This document shows positions 43,001 to 51,472 of a DNA stretch of 64,000 nt, piece after piece. The notes beneath the pieces were generated by a model, which ran no database searches, was not told the DNA's origin, and was given only the letters and a program-made list of their open reading frames with translations. This DNA is from Bradyrhizobium viridifuturi (GTDB lineage Bacteria; Pseudomonadota; Alphaproteobacteria; Rhizobiales; Xanthobacteraceae). Made by a program: the position numbers and the translations under genes. The DNA lies in contig NZ_LGTB01000046.1 in NCBI RefSeq assembly GCF_001238275.1, forward strand, positions 24,945 through 88,944, written 5' to 3'. The first letter of the stretch is position 1; every line of letters begins with the position of its first letter.

Positions 43001-46000
43001 GTGAACTTTGTCGAGAAATTCGACGGCCATTTGCCGAGCGCGGACGCTTACGCCCGCGGATCGGCATACGTCGAAAGCGTTACCTCGAATGCTCCGCCTG
43101 GCGCGATCACGGTCGACGACGGGCAATTGCTGTTCACCGGCGACTTCAAGCGAACCGGGCTCGATCTCGTCATCTCGAAGGACGATCGGGAACTCGTCCT
43201 GCACGACTATTTCAAGGGCGAGAAACGCGCGGCGCTGGCGTCGCCTGAAGGCGCGCATCTCACCGGCGACCTCGTCAACGCACTCACCGGCTACACCCAA
43301 TATGCCCAGGCCGGCGGTGCCGCGGAGCCGGCCAAGGTCATCGGCCATGTCACCAAGCTGACGGGCAGCGCCACCGCCGTCCGTAACGGCGTCGCTGTTG
43401 TCCTGAACCAGGGCGACAACGTCAACAAGGGCGACGTGGTGCAGTCGGGCAGCGACTCGACGCTCGGCATCACCTTCATCGACGGCACCGTGTTCGGTCT
43501 CGGACCGAACGCCAAGATGGTGCTGAACGAGATGATCTACGACCCGAACGGGTCGAACAATTCGTCGCTGATGAGCCTCGTCTCGGGCACCATCTCGTTC
43601 GTCGCCGGCGCGACCGCCAAGCATGGCGACATGAAGGTCGATACGCCGGTCGCGACCATGGGCATCCGCGGCACCGCGGTGCTGGTCGAGATCGATTTCG
43701 ACGTGCAGGGCTCCGGCGGCGTGCCGCCGGCCAAATTCCAGGTGCTGGTGGAGCCCGACGGCACCACCGGCTCCTACATCCTGTTCGACAAGACGACGCT
43801 CAATCCGATCGCGACCGTCGATCAGGCCGGCACCCAGACCATCGTCAACGGTCAGGGCAGCGTCAGCTTCGTCTCGTCGGCGCAACTGTCGACCGATGCG
43901 CAGAAGCTGATCTCGGACGTCTTCGCGCTGAAGTTCACCGACAACAACAATCCCAATACCAAGCTCACGACGAACTTCACGGATAGCATCGTCCCGGTCA
44001 CGACCATCCTCAAGCTCGCGACCGGCGACGTGACCCTGCCGACAAGCTTCCTGCTGGCCCTTACCGGCAATGCCGGGCCAGAGGGCCCTTCCGTGAAGCC
44101 CGATCATGCTCCCGGTGCGCCGCATGTCGTGACCCAGAATGCTTCGTTCACCGAACAGGCCGGGCTGACCCATAGCACGCTGCCCGACACGGTGACCGGC
44201 CAGATCACCTGGACGGACGTCAATCTCGGCGACAAGCCCACTGCGGCGGTCAGCTTCAGCACCTTCAGCTACCACGACGCCGGCGGCAACGACGTGACTT
44301 CGCAGCTCACGGCGGCGGAACAGGCGGCCATCAAGGCGGTCGAGATCCCGTTGCTGCTCACGCCCGATCCGAACAATACCAATTTCGGTTCGGCGACCTG
44401 GACCTACAGCCTTGCCGACGGCGCCTTCGACTTCCTGGCCGCTGGCGAGACCTTGACGCTGACCTATCTGGTGCGCGTCGACAACAACTATGCGCCGAGC
44501 AACGAGACCGCGTTCAAGACCGTCACCATCACGATCACCGGCACCAACGACACGCCGGTGGTGACGTCCGCGGCGCAGGCCGGTTCGATCACCGAGCTGC
44601 CATGGACGACGAGCTCCGGCGCGCCGGATACCGCGCACGGCACGGTCACGTTCACCGATGCGGATCTGACCGACACCCACACGGTCACCATCACCGGCGT
44701 CACCGAATCCGGCGTCACCACGGGACTTGCCGACCAGGCCACCGTGCTGAGCTGGCTATCGCTCGGCGCGCTCACCGATTCGACCGACGGCGTGACGGGA
44801 TCGCGCGCCTGGGCGTTCTCGGCGACCGACAAGAGCTTCGACTATCTCGCCGCGGGCGAGACGCTGACGCTGACCTACACGATCCAGATCAACGACCAGC
44901 ATGGCGGCGTCGTCACGGTCCCGGTCACGATCACGATCGTCGGCACCGATGACATGCCGGTGATCACGTCGCCGACCCAGGCCGCCGCCATCACCGAAAC
45001 CCCGGAGACGACCGGCTCGGTGAGCCACGATACCGCGTCCGGCACGGTGACCTTCACCGACGTGGACCTCAGCGACACCCACAGCGTCACCGTGGCCGGC
45101 GTCGCCGAAACGGGCGTCACATCAGGGCTCCCCGATCAGGCGACGATCCTGAGCTGGCTGTCGCTCGGCGCGCTGTCGGATTCGACCGGCGGCGTGACCG
45201 GATCGAATATCTGGACGTTTTCGGCCGCGGACACGAGTTTCGACTATCTCGCCGCAGGCGAGACGCTGGCGCTGACCTATACGGTCCAGGTCGACGACCA
45301 TCATGGCGGCGTCGTCACCCAACCAGTCACGATCACCATCACGGGCACCAACGACGTCCCGACATTCACCGCCGAGCCGCAGACCACCACCATCGCCGAG
45401 CAACCCGATACGACGGGTTCATCGAAGCCGGACGTGGCCCAGGGCGTTGTGGGCTTTGCCGACGTCGATCTCAGCGACACCCACACCGTGTCCATCACCG
45501 GAGTGACCGAGCAGGGGACGACCACGGGCCTGCCCGAGAATGAGTCCACGATCCTGAACTGGCTGTCGCTGGGGGCGCTGACGGATTCGACCGGCCACGT
45601 GACCGGATCGCAGGCCTGGACCTTCTCGGCCGCGGACCAGAATTTCGACTACCTCGCCGCCGGCGAGACGCTGACGCTGATCTACACGATCCAGGTCGAC
45701 GATCATCATGGCGGTGTGGTCAGTCAGCCGGTGACGATTACGATCACTGGCAGCAATGACGCGCCGACCGTCACGTCGGAAGCGCAGACGGCCACCATCG
45801 CCGAGCAGCCCGACACCACGGGATCGTCCAAGCCGGACAGCGCATCGGGCACCCTGATTTTCACCGATGTGGACCTCAGCGACACCCACACGATGACCAT
45901 CACCGGCGTTGCCGAAGCCGGAGCGACCGCAGGCCTGCCCGAGGACCAGTCCATCATCCTGAACTGGCTGTCGCTGGGGACGCTGACGGATTCGACCGGC

Positions 46001-47155
46001 GGGCTGACCGGATCGCAGGCCTGGACCTTCTCGGCCGCGGACCAGAATTTCGACTACCTCGCCGCCGGCGAGACGCTGACGCTGACCTACACGATCCAGC
46101 TCGACGATCATCATGGCGGCGTCATCAACACGCCCGTCACGATCACGATCAACGGCGCCAACGACGCGCCGACGCTCGCCGACGTCAACGCTGGCACGCT
46201 CACCGACACCGCCGCCTATGACACGTTCAGCCCGCTCACCGGCACGCTGCACGGCCATGACGTCGACGACGGTGAGACGGCAACGCTGAGCTATGCCATC
46301 CTGAACTCCGACCATGCCGCGGTCACGCAGATCTCAGGTCTCTACGGCCTGCTCACGGTCAACCCGGACGGCACCTACAACTATGTTCCCGACGCCGCCG
46401 CGATCAACGCGCTACCCAAGGGGACCTTTGCCGACACGTTCACGGTCGAGACGATCGATGCGCATGGCGCCGTTGGAACGGCGACGCTGACGGTCGACGT
46501 CATCGGCGCCAACGATGCACCTGTGATCCATACCGACAATATCAGCATTACCGAGAATCCAAACGGGACGGACACGATCTCCGGCCTCACCGTGACGGAT
46601 GTCGATGCCACGGCCACCGAGAACTTCCTGCTGGCGGCGACGACGGTCGGTTCGGGCAGCAGCGTGACACCGCCCGCGCAAGCGGGGCACCTCACCGACA
46701 TCAACGCGGCGCTCGCATCGTCGGCGCTCACCTATCACCCCGGCACCGCGCCGACCGACACCGTCACGCTCTCCGTGACCGACGGCAACGGCGCGAGCGA
46801 TACGGTCAACCTGATCTTCAACGTCCAGCAAAATCCGACCGCGCCGGTGACCCTGACGAGCACCACTGGCAAGGACGTGCTGTTCGGGACGGCGGGTTAC
46901 CAGGACCAGTTCGTCTTCGCGCCGAACTTCAACCACGACACGATCCTGAACTTCAAGCCCGGCGTCGACCACATCGACCTGACCGCGGTGGTTTCGACCA
47001 GCAGCGTCGATACCTGGATCAGCCAGCACGTCTCACAGTCGCCGACCAACGCGGCCGATACGCTGATCACGATCGACAGCGCGGACACCATCACGCTGCG
47101 CAACGTCAGCCCCGCGACGCTTGGCCACAACGACTTCCTGCTTCACGTCACGTGA
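43001..47155 (+). CDS. giant secreted protein with FecR domain, VCBS repeats and type I secretion C-terminus
   Basis: A 1384-residue surface or secreted protein without an N-terminal signal peptide. Residues 1-100 form a Bap-like N-terminal domain (RTGLDLVISKDDRELVLHDYF). Residues 113-230 are a FecR-like domain (VIGHVTKLTGSATAVRNG..., GDVVQSG, VDTPVATMGIRGTAVLVE). VCBS-type beta domains follow: one at about 380-523, four near-identical 134/135-residue units at 524-1061, and two more to about 1280. Residues 1285-1384 hold a C-terminal domain (VLFGTAGYQDQFVFAPNF...DHIDLTA) like those exported by type I systems. The FecR-first layout resembles retention modules of large adhesins. The GTG start at 43001 is the only one after the upstream stop but lacks a clear ribosome site. 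Confidence 0.88.
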   Translation: MNFVEKFDGHLPSADAYARGSAYVESVTSNAPPGAITVDDGQLLFTGDFKRTGLDLVISKDDRELVLHDYFKGEKRAALASPEGAHLTGDLVNALTGYTQYAQAGGAAEPAKVIGHVTKLTGSATAVRNGVAVVLNQGDNVNKGDVVQSGSDSTLGITFIDGTVFGLGPNAKMVLNEMIYDPNGSNNSSLMSLVSGTISFVAGATAKHGDMKVDTPVATMGIRGTAVLVEIDFDVQGSGGVPPAKFQVLVEPDGTTGSYILFDKTTLNPIATVDQAGTQTIVNGQGSVSFVSSAQLSTDAQKLISDVFALKFTDNNNPNTKLTTNFTDSIVPVTTILKLATGDVTLPTSFLLALTGNAGPEGPSVKPDHAPGAPHVVTQNASFTEQAGLTHSTLPDTVTGQITWTDVNLGDKPTAAVSFSTFSYHDAGGNDVTSQLTAAEQAAIKAVEIPLLLTPDPNNTNFGSATWTYSLADGAFDFLAAGETLTLTYLVRVDNNYAPSNETAFKTVTITITGTNDTPVVTSAAQAGSITELPWTTSSGAPDTAHGTVTFTDADLTDTHTVTITGVTESGVTTGLADQATVLSWLSLGALTDSTDGVTGSRAWAFSATDKSFDYLAAGETLTLTYTIQINDQHGGVVTVPVTITIVGTDDMPVITSPTQAAAITETPETTGSVSHDTASGTVTFTDVDLSDTHSVTVAGVAETGVTSGLPDQATILSWLSLGALSDSTGGVTGSNIWTFSAADTSFDYLAAGETLALTYTVQVDDHHGGVVTQPVTITITGTNDVPTFTAEPQTTTIAEQPDTTGSSKPDVAQGVVGFADVDLSDTHTVSITGVTEQGTTTGLPENESTILNWLSLGALTDSTGHVTGSQAWTFSAADQNFDYLAAGETLTLIYTIQVDDHHGGVVSQPVTITITGSNDAPTVTSEAQTATIAEQPDTTGSSKPDSASGTLIFTDVDLSDTHTMTITGVAEAGATAGLPEDQSIILNWLSLGTLTDSTGGLTGSQAWTFSAADQNFDYLAAGETLTLTYTIQLDDHHGGVINTPVTITINGANDAPTLADVNAGTLTDTAAYDTFSPLTGTLHGHDVDDGETATLSYAILNSDHAAVTQISGLYGLLTVNPDGTYNYVPDAAAINALPKGTFADTFTVETIDAHGAVGTATLTVDVIGANDAPVIHTDNISITENPNGTDTISGLTVTDVDATATENFLLAATTVGSGSSVTPPAQAGHLTDINAALASSALTYHPGTAPTDTVTLSVTDGNGASDTVNLIFNVQQNPTAPVTLTSTTGKDVLFGTAGYQDQFVFAPNFNHDTILNFKPGVDHIDLTAVVSTSSVDTWISQHVSQSPTNAADTLITIDSADTITLRNVSPATLGHNDFLLHVT
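44570..46183 (+). repeat. four in-frame ~402-bp tandem repeats (VCBS units)
   Basis: Repeat starts at 44570, 44972, 45374 and 45779 give units of 402, 402, 405 and about 405 bp. Each encodes ITE/AEQP..., DxDLSDTHTVTITGV, LSWLSLGALTDSTGGVTGS, FDYLAAGETLTLTYTIQ and VTITITGTND. DNA similarity is high enough (runs such as TTCGACTACCTCGCCGCCGG shared) to allow recombination and length change. Confidence 0.85.
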
Positions 47156-47263
47156 CGGCTGTGCGGCCGAGCCGCCATGGGCGGCGGGTCGGGTCGGGCT
47201 GATTGTGCACCGCGCATGCCGGCTCCATTGGAACAAACTCTCCGCGCGTGATATCCAGACGGC

Positions 47264-49498
47264 ATGAAACGGCTGAAGGCGATACGGAGGTGGTTCGCAC
47301 GGCGCTTCGGTTATGCGCGGCTGGCCTGCGTGGCGCTGTTGATCGGCTTTGCTGCGCTGCGGGCTGTGGATCCGGCTCCGGTGCAGGAGATTCGCGTCAG
47401 GACGTTCGATACCTTCCAAGTGCTCGAACCCCGCCAGAAGACCGCGCGGCCCGTCACCATCGTCGATATCGACGAGAAGAGCCTCGCCGATCCCCGGCTC
47501 GGGCAATGGCCGTGGCCGCGGACACGGCTTGCCGACATCGTCATCAATCTCACCCGGCTCGGCGCCGTGGTGATCGCGTTCGACGCGGTGTTCTCCGAGC
47601 CGGACCGTCTCAATCCGGATATCGCGGCCGATACGTTCAGCAGCCTCGATGAGGAGATGCGCGCCCGGCTGCGGCAGCTGCCGAGCAACGATAGCATCTT
47701 CGCCGACGCCATCAAGAACTCGCGCGTGGTGCTCGGCGAATCCGGCGGTCCCAATGTGCGCGCCGACCTCAACGAAAAGCTGCCGGTCACCGGGCTTGCG
47801 ATGCTCGGCGAGGAGCCGCAGCAGTTCATGTTCCAGTTTCCGGGATTGTTGCGCAACGTGCCGGTGCTCGAGGAGGCCGCCGCCGGGCGGGGCCTGTTCA
47901 CGATCAGGCCGGAGCGCGACGGCATCGTCAGGCGGGTGCCGATGATGATGGTCGCGCAGGGCGTCACCATGCCGTCGCTGACGTTCGAAATGCTGCGGGT
48001 GGCGGGCGGCTCCGGCACCATCCTGATCAAGGCCGACAAGGGCGGCATCCAGAGCCTCGGCATCAAGGGCTTTGCGATTCCGACCGATCTCTACGGCCAG
48101 CTCTGGATCCATTACGCCCGCCGTGACCCCTCGATCTATGTTTCGGCCGTCGACGTGCTGGATGGGCGGGTCTCGCCGGACCGGATCGCGGGCAAGCTGA
48201 TCCTGATCGGCACTTCCTCGGTCGGGCTGAACGACATCAAGACCACACCGGTGACGCCGGCCATGCCCGGGGTCGAGGTTCATGCCCAGGTGCTGGAGAG
48301 CGCGCTCACCGGTGACGTCGTTTCGCAGCCGAGTTACGGCATCGCCATCGAATTCCTCGCCGCGATGATCATGGGGCTCCTGGTCATCGCCTTCGCGCCG
48401 AAATTCGGTCCGGTGACGCTGGTCGTTGTCGGCGGCTTGTTCGCCTCGGTGCTGATCGGCACCTCCTGGTATTTCTATTCCCAGCACCGGCTCCTGATCG
48501 ATTTCACCTATCCGCTGATGTCGACCACGGCGATCTATCTGACGCTGATCTTCTCCGCCTTCGTGCGCGAACAGCAGCAACGCCGGCAGATCAGGTCGCA
48601 GTTCGTGCAATATATGTCGCCCGCGCTGGTCGAGCAGCTGGCGCAGTCGCCGGAGCGGCTCGTGCTCGGCGGCGAGGAGCGCGAGATGACCATCATGTTC
48701 TCGGACATGCGCGGTTTCACCACGATCTCGGAGACCTACAAGAGCGATCCGCAGGGTCTCACGACGCTGATGAACCGCTTCCTCACGCCGCTTTCCAACG
48801 CGATCCTCGCCCGCAAGGGCACGATCGACAAATATATGGGCGACGCCATCATGGCGTTCTGGAACGCGCCGCTCGACGACAAGCAGCACCAGCTCAACGC
48901 CTGCGACGCCGCGCTCGACATGCTGGAGCGCGTCGACGTCCTCAACCGCGCGCGTGAGCAGGAGGCCCAGGAGGGTGGCCACGTCTATGTGCCGCTCAAC
49001 ATCGGCGTCGGTCTCAACACCGGCACTTGCGTGGTCGGCAATATGGGCTCCGACGTCCGCTTCGACTATTCGGTGTTCGGCGACAGCGTCAATCTGGCCT
49101 CGCGGCTGGAAGGCCAATCCAAGGAGTACGGCTTCCCGATCATCGTCGGCTCGAAGACCGCGCTCGCGGTGAAGGAGAAGTTCGCGATCCTCGAACTCGA
49201 CTTCATCATGGTGAAAGGCAAGAAGGAGCCCGAGGTGATCTATGCGATCGCCGGGCGCGAAGACGTCGCCGGCTCCGGCCGCTTCCAGCGGCTGCGCAAC
49301 CTGACCATCGAGATGCTGGCCTGCTACCGCAGCCGCGATTGGGATGGCGCGCTCGCCGCGATCGAGCGCGGCCGCAAGACCGACGAGGCGCAGGCGTTGC
49401 AATATCTCTACCGCCTCTATGAGGCCCGCATCCGCGCTTTCCAGAAGGAGCCGCCGCCGGACGATTGGGACGGCGCCTTTGCGTTGACGACGAAGTAG
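47264..49498 (+). CDS. CHASE2-domain class III adenylate cyclase
   Basis: A 744-residue membrane cyclase making cAMP. A membrane helix is at about 20-36, an extracytoplasmic CHASE2 sensor spans about 40-350 (VTIVDIDEKSLADPRLGQWPWPRT is its signature), then about three helices at 350-445, then the cyclase domain at about 480-665. Catalytic residues are visible: metal Asp in MFSDMRGFTT and in DKYMGDAIMAFWN, the adenine-specifying Lys in DKYMGD, the DYSVFGDSVNLASRLEG block with the transition-state Asn and Arg. The C-terminal ~80 residues resemble a TPR-like helical tail. It follows the giant secreted protein by 108 nt on the same strand; FecR and CHASE2 domains are known to co-occur, so a sensing link is plausible. 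Confidence 0.9.
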   Translation: MKRLKAIRRWFARRFGYARLACVALLIGFAALRAVDPAPVQEIRVRTFDTFQVLEPRQKTARPVTIVDIDEKSLADPRLGQWPWPRTRLADIVINLTRLGAVVIAFDAVFSEPDRLNPDIAADTFSSLDEEMRARLRQLPSNDSIFADAIKNSRVVLGESGGPNVRADLNEKLPVTGLAMLGEEPQQFMFQFPGLLRNVPVLEEAAAGRGLFTIRPERDGIVRRVPMMMVAQGVTMPSLTFEMLRVAGGSGTILIKADKGGIQSLGIKGFAIPTDLYGQLWIHYARRDPSIYVSAVDVLDGRVSPDRIAGKLILIGTSSVGLNDIKTTPVTPAMPGVEVHAQVLESALTGDVVSQPSYGIAIEFLAAMIMGLLVIAFAPKFGPVTLVVVGGLFASVLIGTSWYFYSQHRLLIDFTYPLMSTTAIYLTLIFSAFVREQQQRRQIRSQFVQYMSPALVEQLAQSPERLVLGGEEREMTIMFSDMRGFTTISETYKSDPQGLTTLMNRFLTPLSNAILARKGTIDKYMGDAIMAFWNAPLDDKQHQLNACDAALDMLERVDVLNRAREQEAQEGGHVYVPLNIGVGLNTGTCVVGNMGSDVRFDYSVFGDSVNLASRLEGQSKEYGFPIIVGSKTALAVKEKFAILELDFIMVKGKKEPEVIYAIAGREDVAGSGRFQRLRNLTIEMLACYRSRDWDGALAAIERGRKTDEAQALQYLYRLYEARIRAFQKEPPPDDWDGAFALTTK

Positions 49499-49503
49499 GC
49501 TTC

Positions 49504-49619
49504 GTCGTCCCGGCGCAGGCCGGACCCATACGCCGCGGCCGGCGTGATGGGCAAGCGGCCAGACGGCCTTCCAACAACACCTAGTCGTGGTTATGGGTCC
49601 CGGCCTGCGCCGGGACGAC
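49504..49619. repeat. palindromic intergenic repeat, family D
   Basis: GTCGTCCCGGCGCAGGCCGG at 49504-49523 pairs with the arm ending at 49619 (CCGGCCTGCGCCGGGACGAC); the two flank a 60-nt centre. The left arm continues GACCCATA and the right begins TATGGGTCCC, so the left arm lacks one G of a GGG run. It sits between convergent genes (stops at 49498 and 49653). A related single arm is at the window end (63972-63999). Confidence 0.75.
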
Positions 49620-49652
49620 GGCGGAGAGGTTTACGCGGCGACGACCAGCAAC

Positions 49653-51260
49653 CTACTCCAGCCCGATCTGCGTCAGATCCTGGAACCAGTGCTGCGCCTG
49701 CACGAAGGTCTTCACCTTCGGCGACAGCGCGTGCGGATTGGTGTCATGCACCACCCAGACCAGCGCGGCATCGTCGACGATCAGCGCGTGGGCCTGCGCC
49801 AGCAACGCATCCTGTTTGGCGGTGTCGAAAGTCTGCTTGGCTTCGTCGATCAGCGCGTCGACCTTCGGGTTCTTGTAGCCGCCCCAGTTGACGCCCGTCG
49901 GCGCCACCTGGCCGGAATGGAAGAACCGCACGATGGCATAGAGCGGGTCCGAGGTGACATAGGCGATGTTGTTGGCGGTGATGCCGGCGTTCATCTCGTC
50001 GGCCGCGCCCTTGCGCCAATGGGAATACAACGTCTCGAGCTCGACCACCTTGAAATCGATATCGATGCCGATCTCCTTGAAGCTCTGCTGCAGGAATTCG
50101 TTCATCGGCAGCGACAACATCTGTCCGGTACCGCCCTGGGCGATGATGAAGGTCGTCTTCAGCGGCTTGTCCTTGGAATAGCCGGCTTCCTCCACCAGCT
50201 TCTTCGCGGCCGCGAGATCGTATTTCAGTTCGAACGTCGGCTTGCCGAACCATGGGCTCGACGGGTCGACCTGGCCCTTGGCCGGCTTGGCCAAACCATT
50301 CATCAGGCCGACCACCGCGTCGCGGTCGATCGCGAGGTTGAGCGCCTTGCGCAAGCGGATGTCGGTCCATGGCGAGCCCGGCAGCACGCTCAGATGATAA
50401 TTCCAGACATGCGGTGTCACGTTGTCGACGATCCGCATGCCGGCGGCCTTGAGCTGCGGCACGGCGTCGGGCGCCGGCGTTTCGATCAAATCCACCTGCC
50501 CGGCGAGCAGCGCGTTGGTGCGGGTCAGGGCCTCCGGCATCGGGATCAGGATCAGCTTGTCGGCCTTCGCGAGCCGCTTCTTGTCCCAATAGTCCGGGTT
50601 CTTTGTCAGCTCGGCCAGCTCGCGCGGCACCAGCTTGGTCAACTTGAACGGACCGGTGCCGGAGGGCTGGCTGGCGAACTTGTTCCAGTCCTTGCCGAGC
50701 TTCTCATATTGCGCGGGGCTCGAGACCAGGAACCAGAGCATCTGGTAGGGGAAGAAGGAATCGACCGTCTTGGTGGTGATCTCGACGGTGAAGTCGTCGA
50801 TCTTGGCGTAGCTCGCAACCGAGGGCAGGCGGGTCTTCACCTGCGCGCTCTGCCGCTTGTCGAATTGCGGCGCTTTGTCGTTCAGCACCTTGTCGAGATT
50901 CCAGATTACGGCGTCGGCGTTGAAGTCGCTGCCGTCGTGGAATTTGACGTTCCTGCGCAGCGTGAAGCGCCACTTGGTCTTGTCGTTGTCGTCGACCTTC
51001 CACTCGGTCGCAAGCCCGGGCACCAGTTTGCCCGGCCGGTCGGCAACATCCATCTCCCAGGCCACCAGCGGATCGTAGATCGTGTAGGCCGTGAACTGAT
51101 AGGCGCCGGCGCCGCGATCGGGCTGGCCGGTCGTCAGCGGAATGTCGGCCATCGAAATGCCGTAGCGCACAATGGACTCCGCGCGCGCCGACATCGCCGG
51201 CCACCCCGCAGTCAGGGCAAGCGCCATTGCTGCCATCAGGATCGAATTGCGCGCACGCAT
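49653..51260 (-). CDS. dipeptide-type ABC substrate-binding protein, family 5 (copy 1)
   Basis: A 535-residue periplasmic binding protein of the peptide/nickel/opine family. Signal peptide about 1-27 (ending PAMSARAES). Family blocks: LVPGLATEWKVDDNDKTKWRFTLRRNVKFHDGSDFNADAVIWNLDKVL and LRKALNLAIDRDAV. It is divergent from a second, similar binding protein at 51473, and the two share many motifs (ATEWKVDDNDKTKW, SGTGPxK, MxLPMNE), so they are paralogues. The ATG at 51260 has GGAGCC upstream. It may feed the same permease complex with another ligand. Confidence 0.9.
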   Translation of the reverse strand: MRARNSILMAAMALALTAGWPAMSARAESIVRYGISMADIPLTTGQPDRGAGAYQFTAYTIYDPLVAWEMDVADRPGKLVPGLATEWKVDDNDKTKWRFTLRRNVKFHDGSDFNADAVIWNLDKVLNDKAPQFDKRQSAQVKTRLPSVASYAKIDDFTVEITTKTVDSFFPYQMLWFLVSSPAQYEKLGKDWNKFASQPSGTGPFKLTKLVPRELAELTKNPDYWDKKRLAKADKLILIPMPEALTRTNALLAGQVDLIETPAPDAVPQLKAAGMRIVDNVTPHVWNYHLSVLPGSPWTDIRLRKALNLAIDRDAVVGLMNGLAKPAKGQVDPSSPWFGKPTFELKYDLAAAKKLVEEAGYSKDKPLKTTFIIAQGGTGQMLSLPMNEFLQQSFKEIGIDIDFKVVELETLYSHWRKGAADEMNAGITANNIAYVTSDPLYAIVRFFHSGQVAPTGVNWGGYKNPKVDALIDEAKQTFDTAKQDALLAQAHALIVDDAALVWVVHDTNPHALSPKVKTFVQAQHWFQDLTQIGLE

Positions 51261-51398
51261 ATAAAGGCTCCGTTGGTGGGGAAGTCGGAGCCAAAAACTT
51301 GCAAGCATGATGCCAGAATAGGCACCATGGCCCGGCCTTAGCCTAAGGTGGGAAGAAATGACGCGCCCGGCGGTAAATTGCTGAAGAACTATTCCCCT

Positions 51399-51414
51399 TG
51401 GCACAGGCATTGCA
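51399..51414 (+). promoter_or_regulatory. sigma-54 (RpoN) promoter
   Basis: TGGCAC at 51399-51404, 5 nt, then TTGCA at 51410-51414, a full match to the -24/-12 consensus (TGGCAC-N5-TTGCA), with a T before it. The transcript would start about 51425, some 47 nt before the binding-protein ATG. This implies control by RpoN and an enhancer-binding activator such as NtrC, although no activator gene or clear upstream enhancer site is seen here. Confidence 0.75.
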
Positions 51415-51472
51415 TACGCTTGCCCAAGAAATAATCACCAAAACGTCACCAGACTTCGAAGGGGTTGCTCAG

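Noticed and set aside
42977..44680. Open frame of about 570 codons on the minus strand across the start of the giant protein
   Set aside because: Gly/Arg/Asp-rich shadow. The plus strand encodes the FecR and VCBS domains.
44570..46183. Array of repeats resembling a CRISPR or satellite
   Set aside because: The units are about 402-405 bp, in frame and translate to VCBS domains; there are no short repeats with unique spacers.
47033..49402. Open frame of about 790 codons on the minus strand opposite the adenylate cyclase
   Set aside because: Antisense shadow; the plus-strand frame holds complete cyclase motifs and the minus frame has none.
49587..51341. Open frame of about 580 codons on the plus strand opposite the peptide-binding protein
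   Set aside because: Antisense to a gene with a signal peptide and family motifs. The product is His/Arg/Gly-rich without domains, as expected for the shadow of a GC-rich gene.
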